From: Shackletoniella antarctica
GTDB taxonomy: Bacteria > Cyanobacteriota > Cyanobacteriia > Phormidesmidales > Phormidesmidaceae
Assembly (NCBI GenBank): GCA_003241845.1
Contig: QBMN01000018.1
Span: 1 to 37,879 of the forward strand
DNA: 37,879 nt
Direction of reading: 5' to 3'
Positions 1 to 7,600 of this stretch are shown in pieces. The translations under genes and the position numbers were made by a program. The notes beneath the pieces are model-generated. The model ran no database searches. It saw only the letters and a list, made by a program, of their open reading frames with translations, and was not told where the DNA came from. Within the stretch, counting starts at the first letter, position 1, and each line of letters opens with the position of its first letter.

Positions 1-2
1 TG

Positions 3-464
3 GGCAATGCCTACCAGTCTCTGGGGCAATACCAGCGGTCGATTGAGTTCCAACAGCAGCACCTCGACATCGCGCGGGAAATTGGCGATCGCCGTGGCGA
101 AGCGATCTCCCAATGGAATTTAAACAATACTTACCAACAGCGCGGACGCCTCAAACTCGCTGTGCACCATAGGCACCAGGCCTATCGCATCTGGCAGGAT
201 ATGCAGTTACCCCTGGCCGCAGCTCCCTTTCCTGCTTGGACGAAAAACATGGCGCAGAACCTGGGAGATGACTGGGCCGAACAACTGATTGCCAGCGAAA
301 AGATCATGGCGTGGTTGTTGCTGCCGTTGTTCTATTGCGTCTTCATTCTCCGCACGGTGCTATCATCGCTTACCCGGCTTCAAAAAGGTCTGAAACTTCA
401 TCCCCTGGCGTTCTGGTTCATCCTGGGTGTGGCTCTCGTTTTGCTAGTGGCCTGGCTGCGATAG
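3..464 (+). CDS. TPR-repeat protein with C-terminal membrane segments (5' partial)
   Basis: The reading frame is open from the left edge (first full codon at position 3) and ends at TAG 462-464, so the N-terminus lies outside the window. The visible start contains one tetratricopeptide unit of the cyanobacterial type (GNAYQSLGQYQRSIEFQQQ) followed by a second, less regular one around NLNNTYQQRGRLKLAVHH. After a linker the last ~60 residues hold two hydrophobic segments (around AWLLLPLFYCVFIL and FWFILGVALVLLVAWL), which suggests anchoring to a membrane with the TPR part on one face. TPR arrays bind proteins; no enzymatic domain is visible here. In cyanobacteria such arrays often sit next to CHAT or kinase domains, which cannot be judged from this fragment. 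Confidence 0.75.
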   Translation, partial: GNAYQSLGQYQRSIEFQQQHLDIAREIGDRRGEAISQWNLNNTYQQRGRLKLAVHHRHQAYRIWQDMQLPLAAAPFPAWTKNMAQNLGDDWAEQLIASEKIMAWLLLPLFYCVFILRTVLSSLTRLQKGLKLHPLAFWFILGVALVLLVAWLR

Positions 465-536
465 TCAGAGGCTGCATTAGTTGGGCATGGGTAATGCTCC
501 TACCCCCCGTCTACCTCATCTTCCTCACATCCCCCT

Positions 537-1163
537 CTACTCCGCCACTTGAGGCCCACTCTGCATCGGCCCCAGGTATCGGGTCAGGTAGGGCGAAAAG
601 ACCTCGTAGATCAGAGTCAGCGGCTTGCCCCGGTGCCAAAACAGATAGTGTCTGCCCCAAAATGGCCCCACCTGGCCAAAGGCCTCTTCTAGCGCGGGCG
701 AGTCGCCATAGTAGAGACCCTGAATATCGCGGTACAGCTCGGTACGCAGGCGACCCAGGCTGGCCCAAATGGGCAGCGACTTATTTTGCAAATACTCATC
801 CACGTGGCTGGCCTCCCACCAGGAGGCAGCATAGGCCAGGCGCTGGCCCGAGGCAGTGCGCAACCACACCTGGCGGCGCAGGCGAGGACCAGGCACCACC
901 CGAATGATGTCGGGGGCACCGTCGGAGTTCATGCCCACGGGGGCCATATCAATCACGTCGACTTCGGTGCGATCGCGCGTCAGCAGCTGCAAATGTCGGG
1001 TAGGCGAGCCATCCCCCAGCAGCAAAATCTGCCAGGCCGGAGCTAGCTGGTCGTGGGGCAGCCCCGTTTGTACGGTGGGCTGCCCAGCCTGCCAACGGGG
1101 GCTGAGGGCGTGCCAGTTGCTAGGCACCACCGGGTCAATAATAGGCTGTAGAGCAGAGGCCAC
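537..1163 (-). CDS. Chorismate lyase, cyanobacterial Ycf21/DUF98 type
   Basis: 208 residues that match the cyanobacterial/red-algal Ycf21 chorismate lyase family (Sll1797 of Synechocystis). Family members remove pyruvate from chorismate to give 4-hydroxybenzoate, the head-group precursor of plastoquinone. Recognisable blocks are LLLGDGSPTRHLQLL near residue 48, the TEVDVIDM stretch, RQVWLRTASGQRLAYAASWW around 100-115 and YRDIQGLYYG around 147. No signal peptide or membrane segment, so cytosolic. The gene converges with the TPR gene to its left (72 bp apart) and is divergent from the small + strand gene at 1367. The ATG start at 1163 gives the full family length. Confidence 0.85.
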   Translation of the reverse strand: MASALQPIIDPVVPSNWHALSPRWQAGQPTVQTGLPHDQLAPAWQILLLGDGSPTRHLQLLTRDRTEVDVIDMAPVGMNSDGAPDIIRVVPGPRLRRQVWLRTASGQRLAYAASWWEASHVDEYLQNKSLPIWASLGRLRTELYRDIQGLYYGDSPALEEAFGQVGPFWGRHYLFWHRGKPLTLIYEVFSPYLTRYLGPMQSGPQVAE

Positions 1164-1326
1164 AGGCGTTACAAAAATTCACGTCCTATGTCTATGCTAT
1201 CGCGCCAGCATCGCCCTTTCCAGTCTGTTTGGCAGAGTTATCCAGATGGGCTACTGTTAATGACGCATTTTGGCGGGCGCATGGTGATTTCCCTTGGGGC
1301 GAGACCATGCTGGCCAAAATTTGAAC

Positions 1327-1351
1327 TCTAAAATCCACATTCTAAAATCCA
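1327..1351. repeat. Tandem 11-bp direct repeat TCTAAAATCCA
   Basis: The sequence TCTAAAATCCA occurs at 1327-1337 and again at 1341-1351, followed by a further partial copy AAAATC. It lies 15-40 bp upstream of the ATG at 1367. Runs of this kind (AAATCCAAAATCC) are familiar between cyanobacterial genes as short tandem repeats. Whether it has a regulatory role for the downstream gene cannot be told from the sequence. Confidence 0.6.
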
Positions 1352-1366
1352 AAATCGGTAGGGGCT

Positions 1367-1768
1367 ATGGCAGAAGGCATCAAACTAGCGGTCAACGGCA
1401 CCCTCATGCAGGGTCTAGAACTCAACGCCAACCTGCTCAATGTCGGGGCCGGGTTTCTGTACGAAACCACCACCACCCCTGACTATCGCCTGTGGTCAAT
1501 TAACGACCTGCACCCCGCCATGGTGCGGGTGAGCAGCGGCGGCGTGGCCGTGGCCCTAGAGGTGTGGCAGGTGCCCCCCGCTGGGCTGGTGCAGGTGCTC
1601 TTGCAAGAGCCGACGGGGCTAAGCATCGGCAAAGTCACCCTGGCCACGGGCGACACCGTGCTAGGGGTACTGGGGGAACCCATTCTGTGCGAGGGGCAGC
1701 GCGAGATTTCAACCTATGGCGGCTGGCGAGCATACCGGGTTAACCATGGCGCTGGTCAGCTAACTTAG
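1367..1768 (+). CDS. Stand-alone allophanate hydrolase C-terminal-like domain protein
   Basis: 133 residues resembling the C-terminal domain of allophanate hydrolase (AtzF), a gamma-glutamylcyclotransferase-like fold. Matching blocks are LAVNGTLMQGLELN at the N-terminus, the YRLWSIND segment, MVRVSSGGVAVALEVWQVP in the middle, LSIGKVTLATGDTVLGVLGE and the terminal STYGGWRAYR signature. In AtzF this domain follows an amidase that hydrolyses allophanate to ammonia and CO2; here the amidase domain is absent and the neighbours are not urea genes. Cyanobacterial versions of this lone domain are often labelled allophanate hydrolase-related or, misleadingly, glutamyl-tRNA amidotransferase. The true substrate is unknown. 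The RBS is weak (GGTAGGGGCT before the ATG). Confidence 0.75.
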   Translation: MAEGIKLAVNGTLMQGLELNANLLNVGAGFLYETTTTPDYRLWSINDLHPAMVRVSSGGVAVALEVWQVPPAGLVQVLLQEPTGLSIGKVTLATGDTVLGVLGEPILCEGQREISTYGGWRAYRVNHGAGQLT

Positions 1769-1828
1769 ATTTAGCTGGAACGCTCTAACCTGACCACCAA
1801 GATTCCCCAAGCTCTCGATTGCCGTTGG

Positions 1829-3262
1829 CTAGTCTACCGTCAGCAGGAAGCGGCCGCGTTCACCTGGGCCAAAGCTGTTAACCAGCACCGTGTAAACCCC
1901 ATCGCGGGGCAGTCTGGCGGCAATCTCAGAGTTGGTGGTGTTGGGGTTGGCGTCGTCGTTTTCAGCAATGCGGTTGCGGCCTTCATCGAGCAGCATCAGG
2001 TAGGTGTCAAAGTCAGGGCTTTCGAGACGAATCCGCACCGACTGCCCAGCCTGGCCCTGAAACGAAAACTCTTGAAAGAACGACCCATCTTGCAGGGTGC
2101 GATCGCCCGGCCCCAAATTTCCCTGCTGGCGCAGATTGGCACTCCCGCTTAGGGCTGGCCCCGCGCTGCCGCTGGCCTGATCGCCGTTTAGGCGCAGTTG
2201 ATAGGAACCTGCCTCTCCCTCGGCCAGGGAGTTAGCCAGCACCAGGTAAGACCCCGTGTAGGGTAGCTGCACCGAAATCCGGGCGTTGAGATCGCCGCCG
2301 CCGTCGTCGTCTTGAATAGAAAAGTCATCGCGATCAGGGGCCAGCAAAATCAAGTAGGCGTCAACATCTTGACTGTTCATCTCAACGGTAATGGTTTGCC
2401 CAGCCCGCCCCTCAAACACGTAGGGATTGTAGAAGCTGCCGTCGGGCAGTATATTGCTGCTGTCATTGAGCTGCCCCTGCACGGCTGCGCCTAGAGCAAT
2501 GGGGGTCGGCTCGCGGCTGGCGCGGCTGGCGGGGGCCGCGGCCGTGGCCGTACCGGCTCGCACCGAGGCCAAAAACGTCTGCACCACATCGGTGGGAATA
2601 GCAAAGCCAATACCCACGCTGCCGCCATTGCTGCCGGTGGTAAAGATCGACGTGTTGACGCCGATCATCTGGCCACGGCTGTTGAGCAATGGCCCCCCTG
2701 AGTTGCCGGGGTTAATGGCAGCATCGGTCTGAATTACGTTGCGATCGGGGTCAATGCGGCTGACAATGCCCACCGTCAGGGTGCCCTGGAGGCCAAAGGG
2801 GCTGCCGATGGCAAAGGCACTCTGGCCCACCCGCGCCGAGTTAGAAGGGGCGATCGCCACCGTAGGCAGGCCCGTGGGGTTGCCCCGCAGCCGCACCGCC
2901 GCCAGGTCGAGGCGGTCTTGGCCATAGCCCACCACATCGCCCTCAAAGCTGCGACCATCAGATAGGCGCACTGTGACCACCCGCTCTCGCCCCACCACGT
3001 GGGCATTGGTGAGAATTAGCCCGCTGGCATCGACAATGCTGCCGCTGCCGCCGCCATTGCGGGTATTGACAGCAACCACCGCCGGGCTCACCTGCTCATA
3101 CACCTGAATGGTAGTGGCTTCATCGACCACAGACTGGGCCAGGACAGGGGCACCCAGCAGGCCAGCCCGCGGTGGCATAGCACCCGGCAGAAAGGCTAGC
3201 AGCGCCCCCAGCATCAATGAACCCGACGTCAACCGCTTAACTGCTGCCTGTGCCATAACCAC
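1829..3262 (-). CDS. Exported trypsin-like serine protease with two PPC domains
   Basis: 477 residues. An N-terminal hydrophobic signal segment (about 14-42, ending near APVLAQS) indicates export. The protease domain (about 50-235) carries the HtrA/DegP-type triad: H88 in LTNAHVV, D119 in DRLDLAAV, S188 in INPGNSGGP. Instead of the PDZ domain of HhoA/HhoB/HtrA the C-terminal half contains two pre-peptidase C-terminal (PPC) beta-sandwich domains, about 258-357 and 375-475, each starting with LxDGSF and containing the DAYLILL or DTYLMLL strand. It is therefore a periplasmic or extracellular S1C-family protease. The gene is divergent from the PilB-like gene, with a 313-bp shared upstream region. 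Confidence 0.9.
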   Translation of the reverse strand: MVMAQAAVKRLTSGSLMLGALLAFLPGAMPPRAGLLGAPVLAQSVVDEATTIQVYEQVSPAVVAVNTRNGGGSGSIVDASGLILTNAHVVGRERVVTVRLSDGRSFEGDVVGYGQDRLDLAAVRLRGNPTGLPTVAIAPSNSARVGQSAFAIGSPFGLQGTLTVGIVSRIDPDRNVIQTDAAINPGNSGGPLLNSRGQMIGVNTSIFTTGSNGGSVGIGFAIPTDVVQTFLASVRAGTATAAAPASRASREPTPIALGAAVQGQLNDSSNILPDGSFYNPYVFEGRAGQTITVEMNSQDVDAYLILLAPDRDDFSIQDDDGGGDLNARISVQLPYTGSYLVLANSLAEGEAGSYQLRLNGDQASGSAGPALSGSANLRQQGNLGPGDRTLQDGSFFQEFSFQGQAGQSVRIRLESPDFDTYLMLLDEGRNRIAENDDANPNTTNSEIAARLPRDGVYTVLVNSFGPGERGRFLLTVD

Positions 3263-3575
3263 TCAAAACGCCCTATAAAAAACACAATACCTAGCTGGCT
3301 TGAGGTGCCGCCTAACACCTAATATCTACCCAGCCTTCCCCTATTGTCAGGATATATCTCTGAACTGAGAAGAATCTGAGCCATCGGCCAGTTTAGTTGG
3401 AGGCACTGTAGTTATCAGTATTGTGGTCATCATTCACTATCTTGGGCCGCCAACGAACCCCTTTCTGAAACAGAATGGTTTCCGTGAAGATTAGTAGAGC
3501 GATCTTAAGAATTCAGCCCCAGGCCAGAAGTACGCATAGGATAAAAGCATCTTCACGTTCTAGACCGTCAGGTTC
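3263..3575. other. Divergent intergenic region, no gene seen
   Basis: 313 bp between the start of the serine protease (minus) and the start of the PilB-like gene (plus). Both promoters must lie here. I see no convincing -35/-10 pair, no long inverted repeat and no coding frame with an RBS. AT-rich stretches include CAGGATATATCTC near 3348-3360. Confidence 0.5.
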
Positions 3576-4703
3576 ATGTCAGAGCCGAACCCCAAAGCGC
3601 TACCCAACGAACTTTCTGACGCGGGCAGCGGCAGCGAGGCGGTCGATAGCCGCCTTAAAACCGACCAAATGCTCTCGCTGATCGACAGTATTTTGCCCTT
3701 TGAGGCCTGTCTTTACCACGAGATCATTCCGCTCTCCGTAGAGTCGAGCCACCTGCACCTGGGCATGGTCAACCCCTCAGATACCGTCGCTGTAGACTAC
3801 GCGCGCAAGCAGGTCTCGTTTATTCACTGCTCTATGGTGCCGTGGCCCGTCACCTCTGACTGGCAGCGCAAAATGCTCTCCAAATACCTGAGCTATGCCG
3901 CCCAAGCCAAGGCTCGCAGCCAGGCCGCTACAGCTGCCCAGTCGCCGCTTTCTAACGATGAACTGCTGACGTTTATTGTCGATAGCCCTGAAGATCTGCC
4001 AACTGAAGTTATCGCTCGGCCCAAGACCACCCCAAAGCCTGGGCCATCGGCAACAAATCTGCTGCCAGAGACCCAGCCGCTAGCGCTGGTGATTGACCCT
4101 GCGGTTGGCCGCGTGCCCCTGGATCGTCTGCACCAGCTGCCGCCCCCCCAGATGACCCAGGCCCTGCTAAATCGGGCGCTGAGCGATGGCATTGGGCGGC
4201 TGTATCTAGAACGAGGGCCAGCCCAGGGGCGCGTGCTGTGGAGCAAAGATGGCGTTGTGCAGGCAGCCCTCAAGCCCCTCACCCTTGACCAGCTGCAAAG
4301 CGTAATTAACGAACTCAAGCGGCTCAACCACCTACCTCTGTTGCCCACCACTGAGGCTAAGCAGGCCGATATTGAGCGGCTTTACAACGGCGATCGCGTT
4401 TTGCTGCGTCTGCGATTGATAGCCGGTACCCACGGCGAAGAAGCCACTCTACAAGTACTGCGGGGAGCGGCGCTAAAATTTTATCAGCAGCAGCAGCTGC
4501 GCCAACTGGGGGAAGATGCCTTGGGAGTCGCCCAAACGCTGCAAAAACGAATTACCGAAATTCGCGATCGCGCCCGCCAGTCCCTCACCATCGAGTCACC
4601 CTCTGCCCGCGCCCTAGAGTCTCTCAGTCAGCTACTCAAGGCCATGGAAGCGCAGATCGATCAAATTATGCAAGCCTCGGGCGACTCAGACGCCAAAAAA
4701 TAA
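3576..4703 (+). CDS. PilB/GspE N-terminal-like (MshEN) protein lacking the ATPase domain
   Basis: 375 residues. Residues about 29-107 resemble the N-terminal MshEN/T2SSE_N domain of type IV pilus extension ATPases (blocks DSILPFEACLYHEIIPL, LHLGMVNPSD, YARKQVSF and a closing KYLSY). A Ser/Ala/Pro-rich linker follows. Residues about 190-310 look like a remnant of the second N-terminal (PAS-like) domain of PilB, with LLNRALSDGIGRLYLE, a RVLLRLRL strand and EEATLQVLRG. The Walker A, Asp box, Walker B and zinc-binding parts of PilB are all missing, and the C-terminus is a coiled-coil-like helix. MshEN domains bind cyclic di-GMP in some ATPases; the binding residues could not be confirmed here. 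A regulatory partner of the pilus machinery is an inference. The ATG at 3576 follows a weak GTCAGG RBS. Confidence 0.65.
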   Translation: MSEPNPKALPNELSDAGSGSEAVDSRLKTDQMLSLIDSILPFEACLYHEIIPLSVESSHLHLGMVNPSDTVAVDYARKQVSFIHCSMVPWPVTSDWQRKMLSKYLSYAAQAKARSQAATAAQSPLSNDELLTFIVDSPEDLPTEVIARPKTTPKPGPSATNLLPETQPLALVIDPAVGRVPLDRLHQLPPPQMTQALLNRALSDGIGRLYLERGPAQGRVLWSKDGVVQAALKPLTLDQLQSVINELKRLNHLPLLPTTEAKQADIERLYNGDRVLLRLRLIAGTHGEEATLQVLRGAALKFYQQQQLRQLGEDALGVAQTLQKRITEIRDRARQSLTIESPSARALESLSQLLKAMEAQIDQIMQASGDSDAKK

Positions 4704-4723
4704 TCGAGACAAACACTCTGACC

Positions 4724-5218
4724 CTAACGCTGCGACTTAGCACCCCAGGCGCTGGTCATGCGGCCAAAGTTCACCTTAAATTCGTCTAGCCCAAGCCGGC
4801 TACCGGGGCGGTCTTCATCCCAAGAGGCCGACAGCACCCCGTAGGTAAGACCGACAACGCCAAGGCCAAAACACCCCAGAGTTGCCAACAACACAAAATA
4901 AGAAGGCAGCTCAACCACCTGGTTGCTCACCAGATAGTAACTGACCAGAAAAGTTAGCACCCCTGCGATCGTAGGGATACCCGAAAAAACCAGCAGACGG
5001 CGCAGCATACGATTACTCACCACCTCAGGAATGGCGGTTGCAGATTGCCTAGCACCGCCGCTCAGCTTGGCCGCGCCAGTTTTTTTAGGGGGCGCAGTAT
5101 CTTTAGCCTTGCTTTGAGCCAGCTTAGAGGCTTTTTTTGGCTCTGGGCTGGGCTTGCCAGTGCCCTTGCCGCCAACCGGCTCAAATGGTAAACGCTTGCG
5201 GGGAGACTCGGGGGCCAT
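4724..5218 (-). CDS. pam68: Photosystem II assembly factor PAM68 family
   Basis: 164 residues of the PAM68/DUF3464 family (Sll0933 in Synechocystis). The first ~85 residues are basic and rich in Lys, Pro and Ser; two transmembrane helices follow (about 91-112, LLVFSGIPTIAGVLTFLVSY, and 122-145), and the C-terminus has the conserved GLTYGVLSASWDEDRPGS and LDEFKVNFGRM blocks. Known family members work in the thylakoid membrane during CP47/PSII assembly and, in cyanobacteria, associate with ribosomes. The gene lies 52 bp downstream of rpsO on the same strand, a pairing that fits a link between translation and chlorophyll-protein assembly. It converges with the PilB-like gene, 20 bp apart. Confidence 0.9.
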   Translation of the reverse strand: MAPESPRKRLPFEPVGGKGTGKPSPEPKKASKLAQSKAKDTAPPKKTGAAKLSGGARQSATAIPEVVSNRMLRRLLVFSGIPTIAGVLTFLVSYYLVSNQVVELPSYFVLLATLGCFGLGVVGLTYGVLSASWDEDRPGSRLGLDEFKVNFGRMTSAWGAKSQR

Positions 5219-5270
5219 AGGGTTATCTGATTACAAACAGCAAAACCATAACTTGGCTAAAACCGTTTGC

Positions 5271-5540
5271 CTAGCCGCGAATGCCGAGCTTTTGAATCAG
5301 CGCCCGGTAGCGTTCAGAATCTTGCTTTTGTAGATAGCCCATCAGACGCTTGCGCTGGCCGATCATTTTCAGCAGGCCACGGCGAGACGAATAGTCTTTT
5401 TTGTTTTTTTGCAGGTGCTCACTCAGCTGACTGATGCGAGCCGTGAGCATGGCAATCTGCAGATCGGCAGAGCCAGTGTCGGTTTCGTGCACCTGAAAAT
5501 CGGAGATAAGTTCCTGCTTGCGCGCTTGCAACAGAGTCAT
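5271..5540 (-). CDS. rpsO: 30S ribosomal protein S15
   Basis: 89 residues, the normal length of bacterial S15. Family blocks are clear: [40 protein letters not shown], then [19 protein letters not shown]15 is a primary 16S rRNA binding protein that nucleates assembly of the small-subunit platform. The gene follows ruvA on the minus strand with a 94-bp gap that contains an extended -10 element, so it may have its own promoter besides read-through from the coaD-ruvA unit. It is followed by pam68. Confidence 0.97.
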   Translation of the reverse strand: MTLLQARKQELISDFQVHETDTGSADLQIAMLTARISQLSEHLQKNKKDYSSRRGLLKMIGQRKRLMGYLQKQDSERYRALIQKLGIRG

Positions 5541-5587
5541 GGGACAGACAGCTTCTCTAAAAGGATAGATTTGAATCAGGATTTTCC

Positions 5588-5596
5588 ACTATAGCA
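5588..5596 (-). promoter_or_regulatory. Extended -10 element upstream of rpsO
   Basis: On the minus strand the sequence reads TGCTATAGT (TGn plus TATAGT), ending 47 bp before the rpsO ATG. No good -35 is found at the usual spacing, which fits an extended -10 promoter. It lies between the ruvA stop and rpsO, so rpsO-pam68 could be transcribed separately. Confidence 0.4.
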
Positions 5597-5634
5597 CAGG
5601 GGTTGCTGCCCCCATCTCCCCCCTCGTCAAGGGA

Positions 5635-6261
5635 TCACTGACTCAGCCAGGCGATCGCATCCCGCACCCAGCTTTCAGTATCCGCCGTCTTTTGCAGGGT
5701 AGAGCTGCGCCCCACCGCCTGTAGAGCTTTGAGAATCTCGCTTTGGCTGTAGCCCAGGGCGCTGAGAGTGGTTTCTACTTCCTCGTAGAGGGTGGGCACT
5801 GGCCCGGCGGTGGGCACCAGGCCGACCCCCGACTGGGTTTGCCAGTCTTGCAGCTTAGTTTTTAGCTCTAGCACCAGGCGCTCGGCGGTCTTTGTGCCCA
5901 CCCCAGGGGTGCGCGACAGCAGCCGCGTGTTGCCGCTGACCACCGCCTGGGTAAGCTCGGCTTCTCCCAGGGTGTCGATCAGGGCCAGGGCCATCTGGGG
6001 GCCAATGCCGCTAACGCTGATGAGCAGACGAAACAGGTCGCGCTCCTGGCGCTGGCCAAAGCCAAACAGCACCGCCTGGTCTTCGCGAAAGTAAAGGTGG
6101 CTAAACAGCTGCACCACCTCTCCCATGGGCGGCAGCAGCGAGAGCTGGCGGGCGGGCACCTGCATGTCATAGCCCACCTGGTTCACGTCTAGGGTGACAA
6201 TAATTTTGTGGTTGCCGGGCTTCTGAATATCGGCCAGCACCCCCTTGAGGTAGCTGATCAT
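5635..6261 (-). CDS. ruvA: Holliday junction branch migration protein RuvA
   Basis: 208 residues. The N-terminal OB-fold ([12 protein letters not shown]) is followed by the double helix-hairpin-helix region (FRLLISVSGIGPQMALALI and LLSRTPGVGTKTAERLVLEL) and a C-terminal UBA-like domain III (ETTLSALGYSQSEILKAL) that contacts RuvB. RuvA binds the four-way junction and loads the RuvB motor during recombination repair. Its ATG overlaps the stop codon of the upstream coiled-coil gene by 4 nt (ATGA), which indicates translational coupling. No ruvB or ruvC is present in the window. Confidence 0.96.
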   Translation of the reverse strand: MISYLKGVLADIQKPGNHKIIVTLDVNQVGYDMQVPARQLSLLPPMGEVVQLFSHLYFREDQAVLFGFGQRQERDLFRLLISVSGIGPQMALALIDTLGEAELTQAVVSGNTRLLSRTPGVGTKTAERLVLELKTKLQDWQTQSGVGLVPTAGPVPTLYEEVETTLSALGYSQSEILKALQAVGRSSTLQKTADTESWVRDAIAWLSQ

Positions 6262-7082
6262 GCCGAAGTATCGGGCTTTTGGGGCGGGCGGGGTCGATTT
6301 GCAGGGCGATCTGAGCCGGGCTCAGCACGCGAGTCTGGGGAGCCAGCACTGGGCGCAATACTTTTACCACCCCTGGGCCGCTGGGTGGGCGCAGGGGATG
6401 GCGATTCTTTAGGCGGCTGCAAGTGACTGCGGCCGTTTTGAATAATGCGCAGCATCTGCGACAGCTGCTGCTCTACGTTGGATAGCACTTGGTCGGCATA
6501 GCCATCGGCCTCCTGCTGAATCGTATCCTGCTCGGCCAGGGCACTTTGGCGCTGGGCCTCCCACTCGCGCTGGGCCTGCAGCTGCATTTGCTCGATGTCA
6601 CCCATCACCTGGGTGCGCAGGCCGTCGCAGTCTTGCTGAGCCTGGCTTTTTAGCTGCTGGGCCATGTGCTCAGCCTGGCGCACAATGCCCAACTCGTCGA
6701 GCATTTGGGCCGCATGCTGCTCGGCGGCGGCAATCAAATCTTGGGCATAGCGCTCGGCTTCGACCATCAGGGCGCTGCGCTGCTGCAAAATTTGCACCGC
6801 CTGGCGAAAAGCTGGGGGCAGGTTAAGGCGAATAGCGTCAAGCTGGTCGAGGAGCTGATCTTCGTCAACTAAGGTGCGACCGCTAAAGGGCACCCTGGGG
6901 CTGGCGAGAATAATTTCTTCCAGCTTGTTGAGCTCTTGCTGGATGTCGATGTCGCCAGGGCTAGGCAAAACTGACCCACTCTCTGCCACCTCTACAGACA
7001 ATCCATTGGTTTGGGCACGGGTGCTGCGGGATTGGGCCTTGGGGGGCTGGGCGTTGAGGCGGGCGGAGTCTGGGCGTAGCAT
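6258..7082 (-). CDS. DivIVA-like coiled-coil protein
   Basis: 274 residues if the ATG at 7082 is used. The conserved part begins near residue 45 ([19 protein letters not shown]), continues with [21 protein letters not shown], and then a long Ala/Glu/Gln-rich coiled coil to about residue 215; the tail is Pro/Ser-rich and probably disordered. This organisation is that of cyanobacterial DivIVA-like proteins (Cdv3 type) involved in cell division. The assignment rests on the look of the sequence, and an alternative is a generic coiled-coil scaffold. The first 30 codons overlap the 3' end of coaD by 91 bp; TTG or GTG codons right at or after the coaD stop (around 6980-7000) are alternative starts giving a shorter protein without that overlap. 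The stop overlaps the ruvA start by 4 nt. Confidence 0.7.
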   Translation of the reverse strand: MLRPDSARLNAQPPKAQSRSTRAQTNGLSVEVAESGSVLPSPGDIDIQQELNKLEEIILASPRVPFSGRTLVDEDQLLDQLDAIRLNLPPAFRQAVQILQQRSALMVEAERYAQDLIAAAEQHAAQMLDELGIVRQAEHMAQQLKSQAQQDCDGLRTQVMGDIEQMQLQAQREWEAQRQSALAEQDTIQQEADGYADQVLSNVEQQLSQMLRIIQNGRSHLQPPKESPSPAPTQRPRGGKSIAPSAGSPDSRAEPGSDRPANRPRPPQKPDTSA

Positions 7083-7543
7083 TGGTAAACGTCTCGCGCT
7101 ACATGGTGGGGAACAAGATGATCGATGGGGCCGCCAAAGCTGGCAATTTCTTTAACCAGGCTGCTGCTGAGAAAGCCGTACTCTGTAGAGGTTGAGAGAA
7201 AAAGGGTCTCGATATCATCGGCCAGGGTTTTATTAGTATGCGCCATTTGCAGCTCTTTTTCGAAATCAGAGAGCACCCTTAAGCCCCGCAGCAGCACCTG
7301 GGCATGGCATTGACGGGCGTAGGTAATGGTGAGACCGTCATACTGGTCGATATCAATATTGCTGAGATGGCCGACCGATCGCTCGATTTGACCCATGCGC
7401 TCAGCGGTCGAAAACATCGGCACTTTGTTGGGGTTGCTAGACACCAGCACAATCACCCGATCAAACAGGCGGCTGCCTCGGGTAATGATGTCAACGTGGC
7501 CCAGGGTAATGGGGTCAAAACTGCCGGGATAAATGGCAATCAA
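6992..7543 (-). CDS. coaD: Phosphopantetheine adenylyltransferase (CoaD) with a proline-rich tail
   Basis: 183 residues. The nucleotidyltransferase signature [15 protein letters not shown], the [14 protein letters not shown] block, and the [18 protein letters not shown] block identify CoaD, which transfers AMP from ATP to 4'-phosphopantetheine in coenzyme A synthesis. The usual enzyme ends near residue 160. Here about 25 extra residues follow ([18 protein letters not shown], then KPMDCL), proline-rich and apparently disordered. That extension is exactly the part overlapping the annotated N-terminus of the DivIVA-like gene. It heads a minus-strand cluster continuing to ruvA. Confidence 0.95.
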   Translation of the reverse strand: MIAIYPGSFDPITLGHVDIITRGSRLFDRVIVLVSSNPNKVPMFSTAERMGQIERSVGHLSNIDIDQYDGLTITYARQCHAQVLLRGLRVLSDFEKELQMAHTNKTLADDIETLFLSTSTEYGFLSSSLVKEIASFGGPIDHLVPHHVARDVYQCYAQTPPASTPSPPRPNPAAPVPKPMDCL

Positions 7544-7600
7544 AACGACCTCTCCCGTTGTGAATGTGGCGATTATAGCTAAATTTTGACGGTTAAGAGC

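Noticed and set aside
311-907. A 198-codon plus-strand frame covering the TPR end and antisense to chorismate lyase.
   Set aside because: Pro/Arg/Ala-rich shadow; both overlapped genes are recognised.
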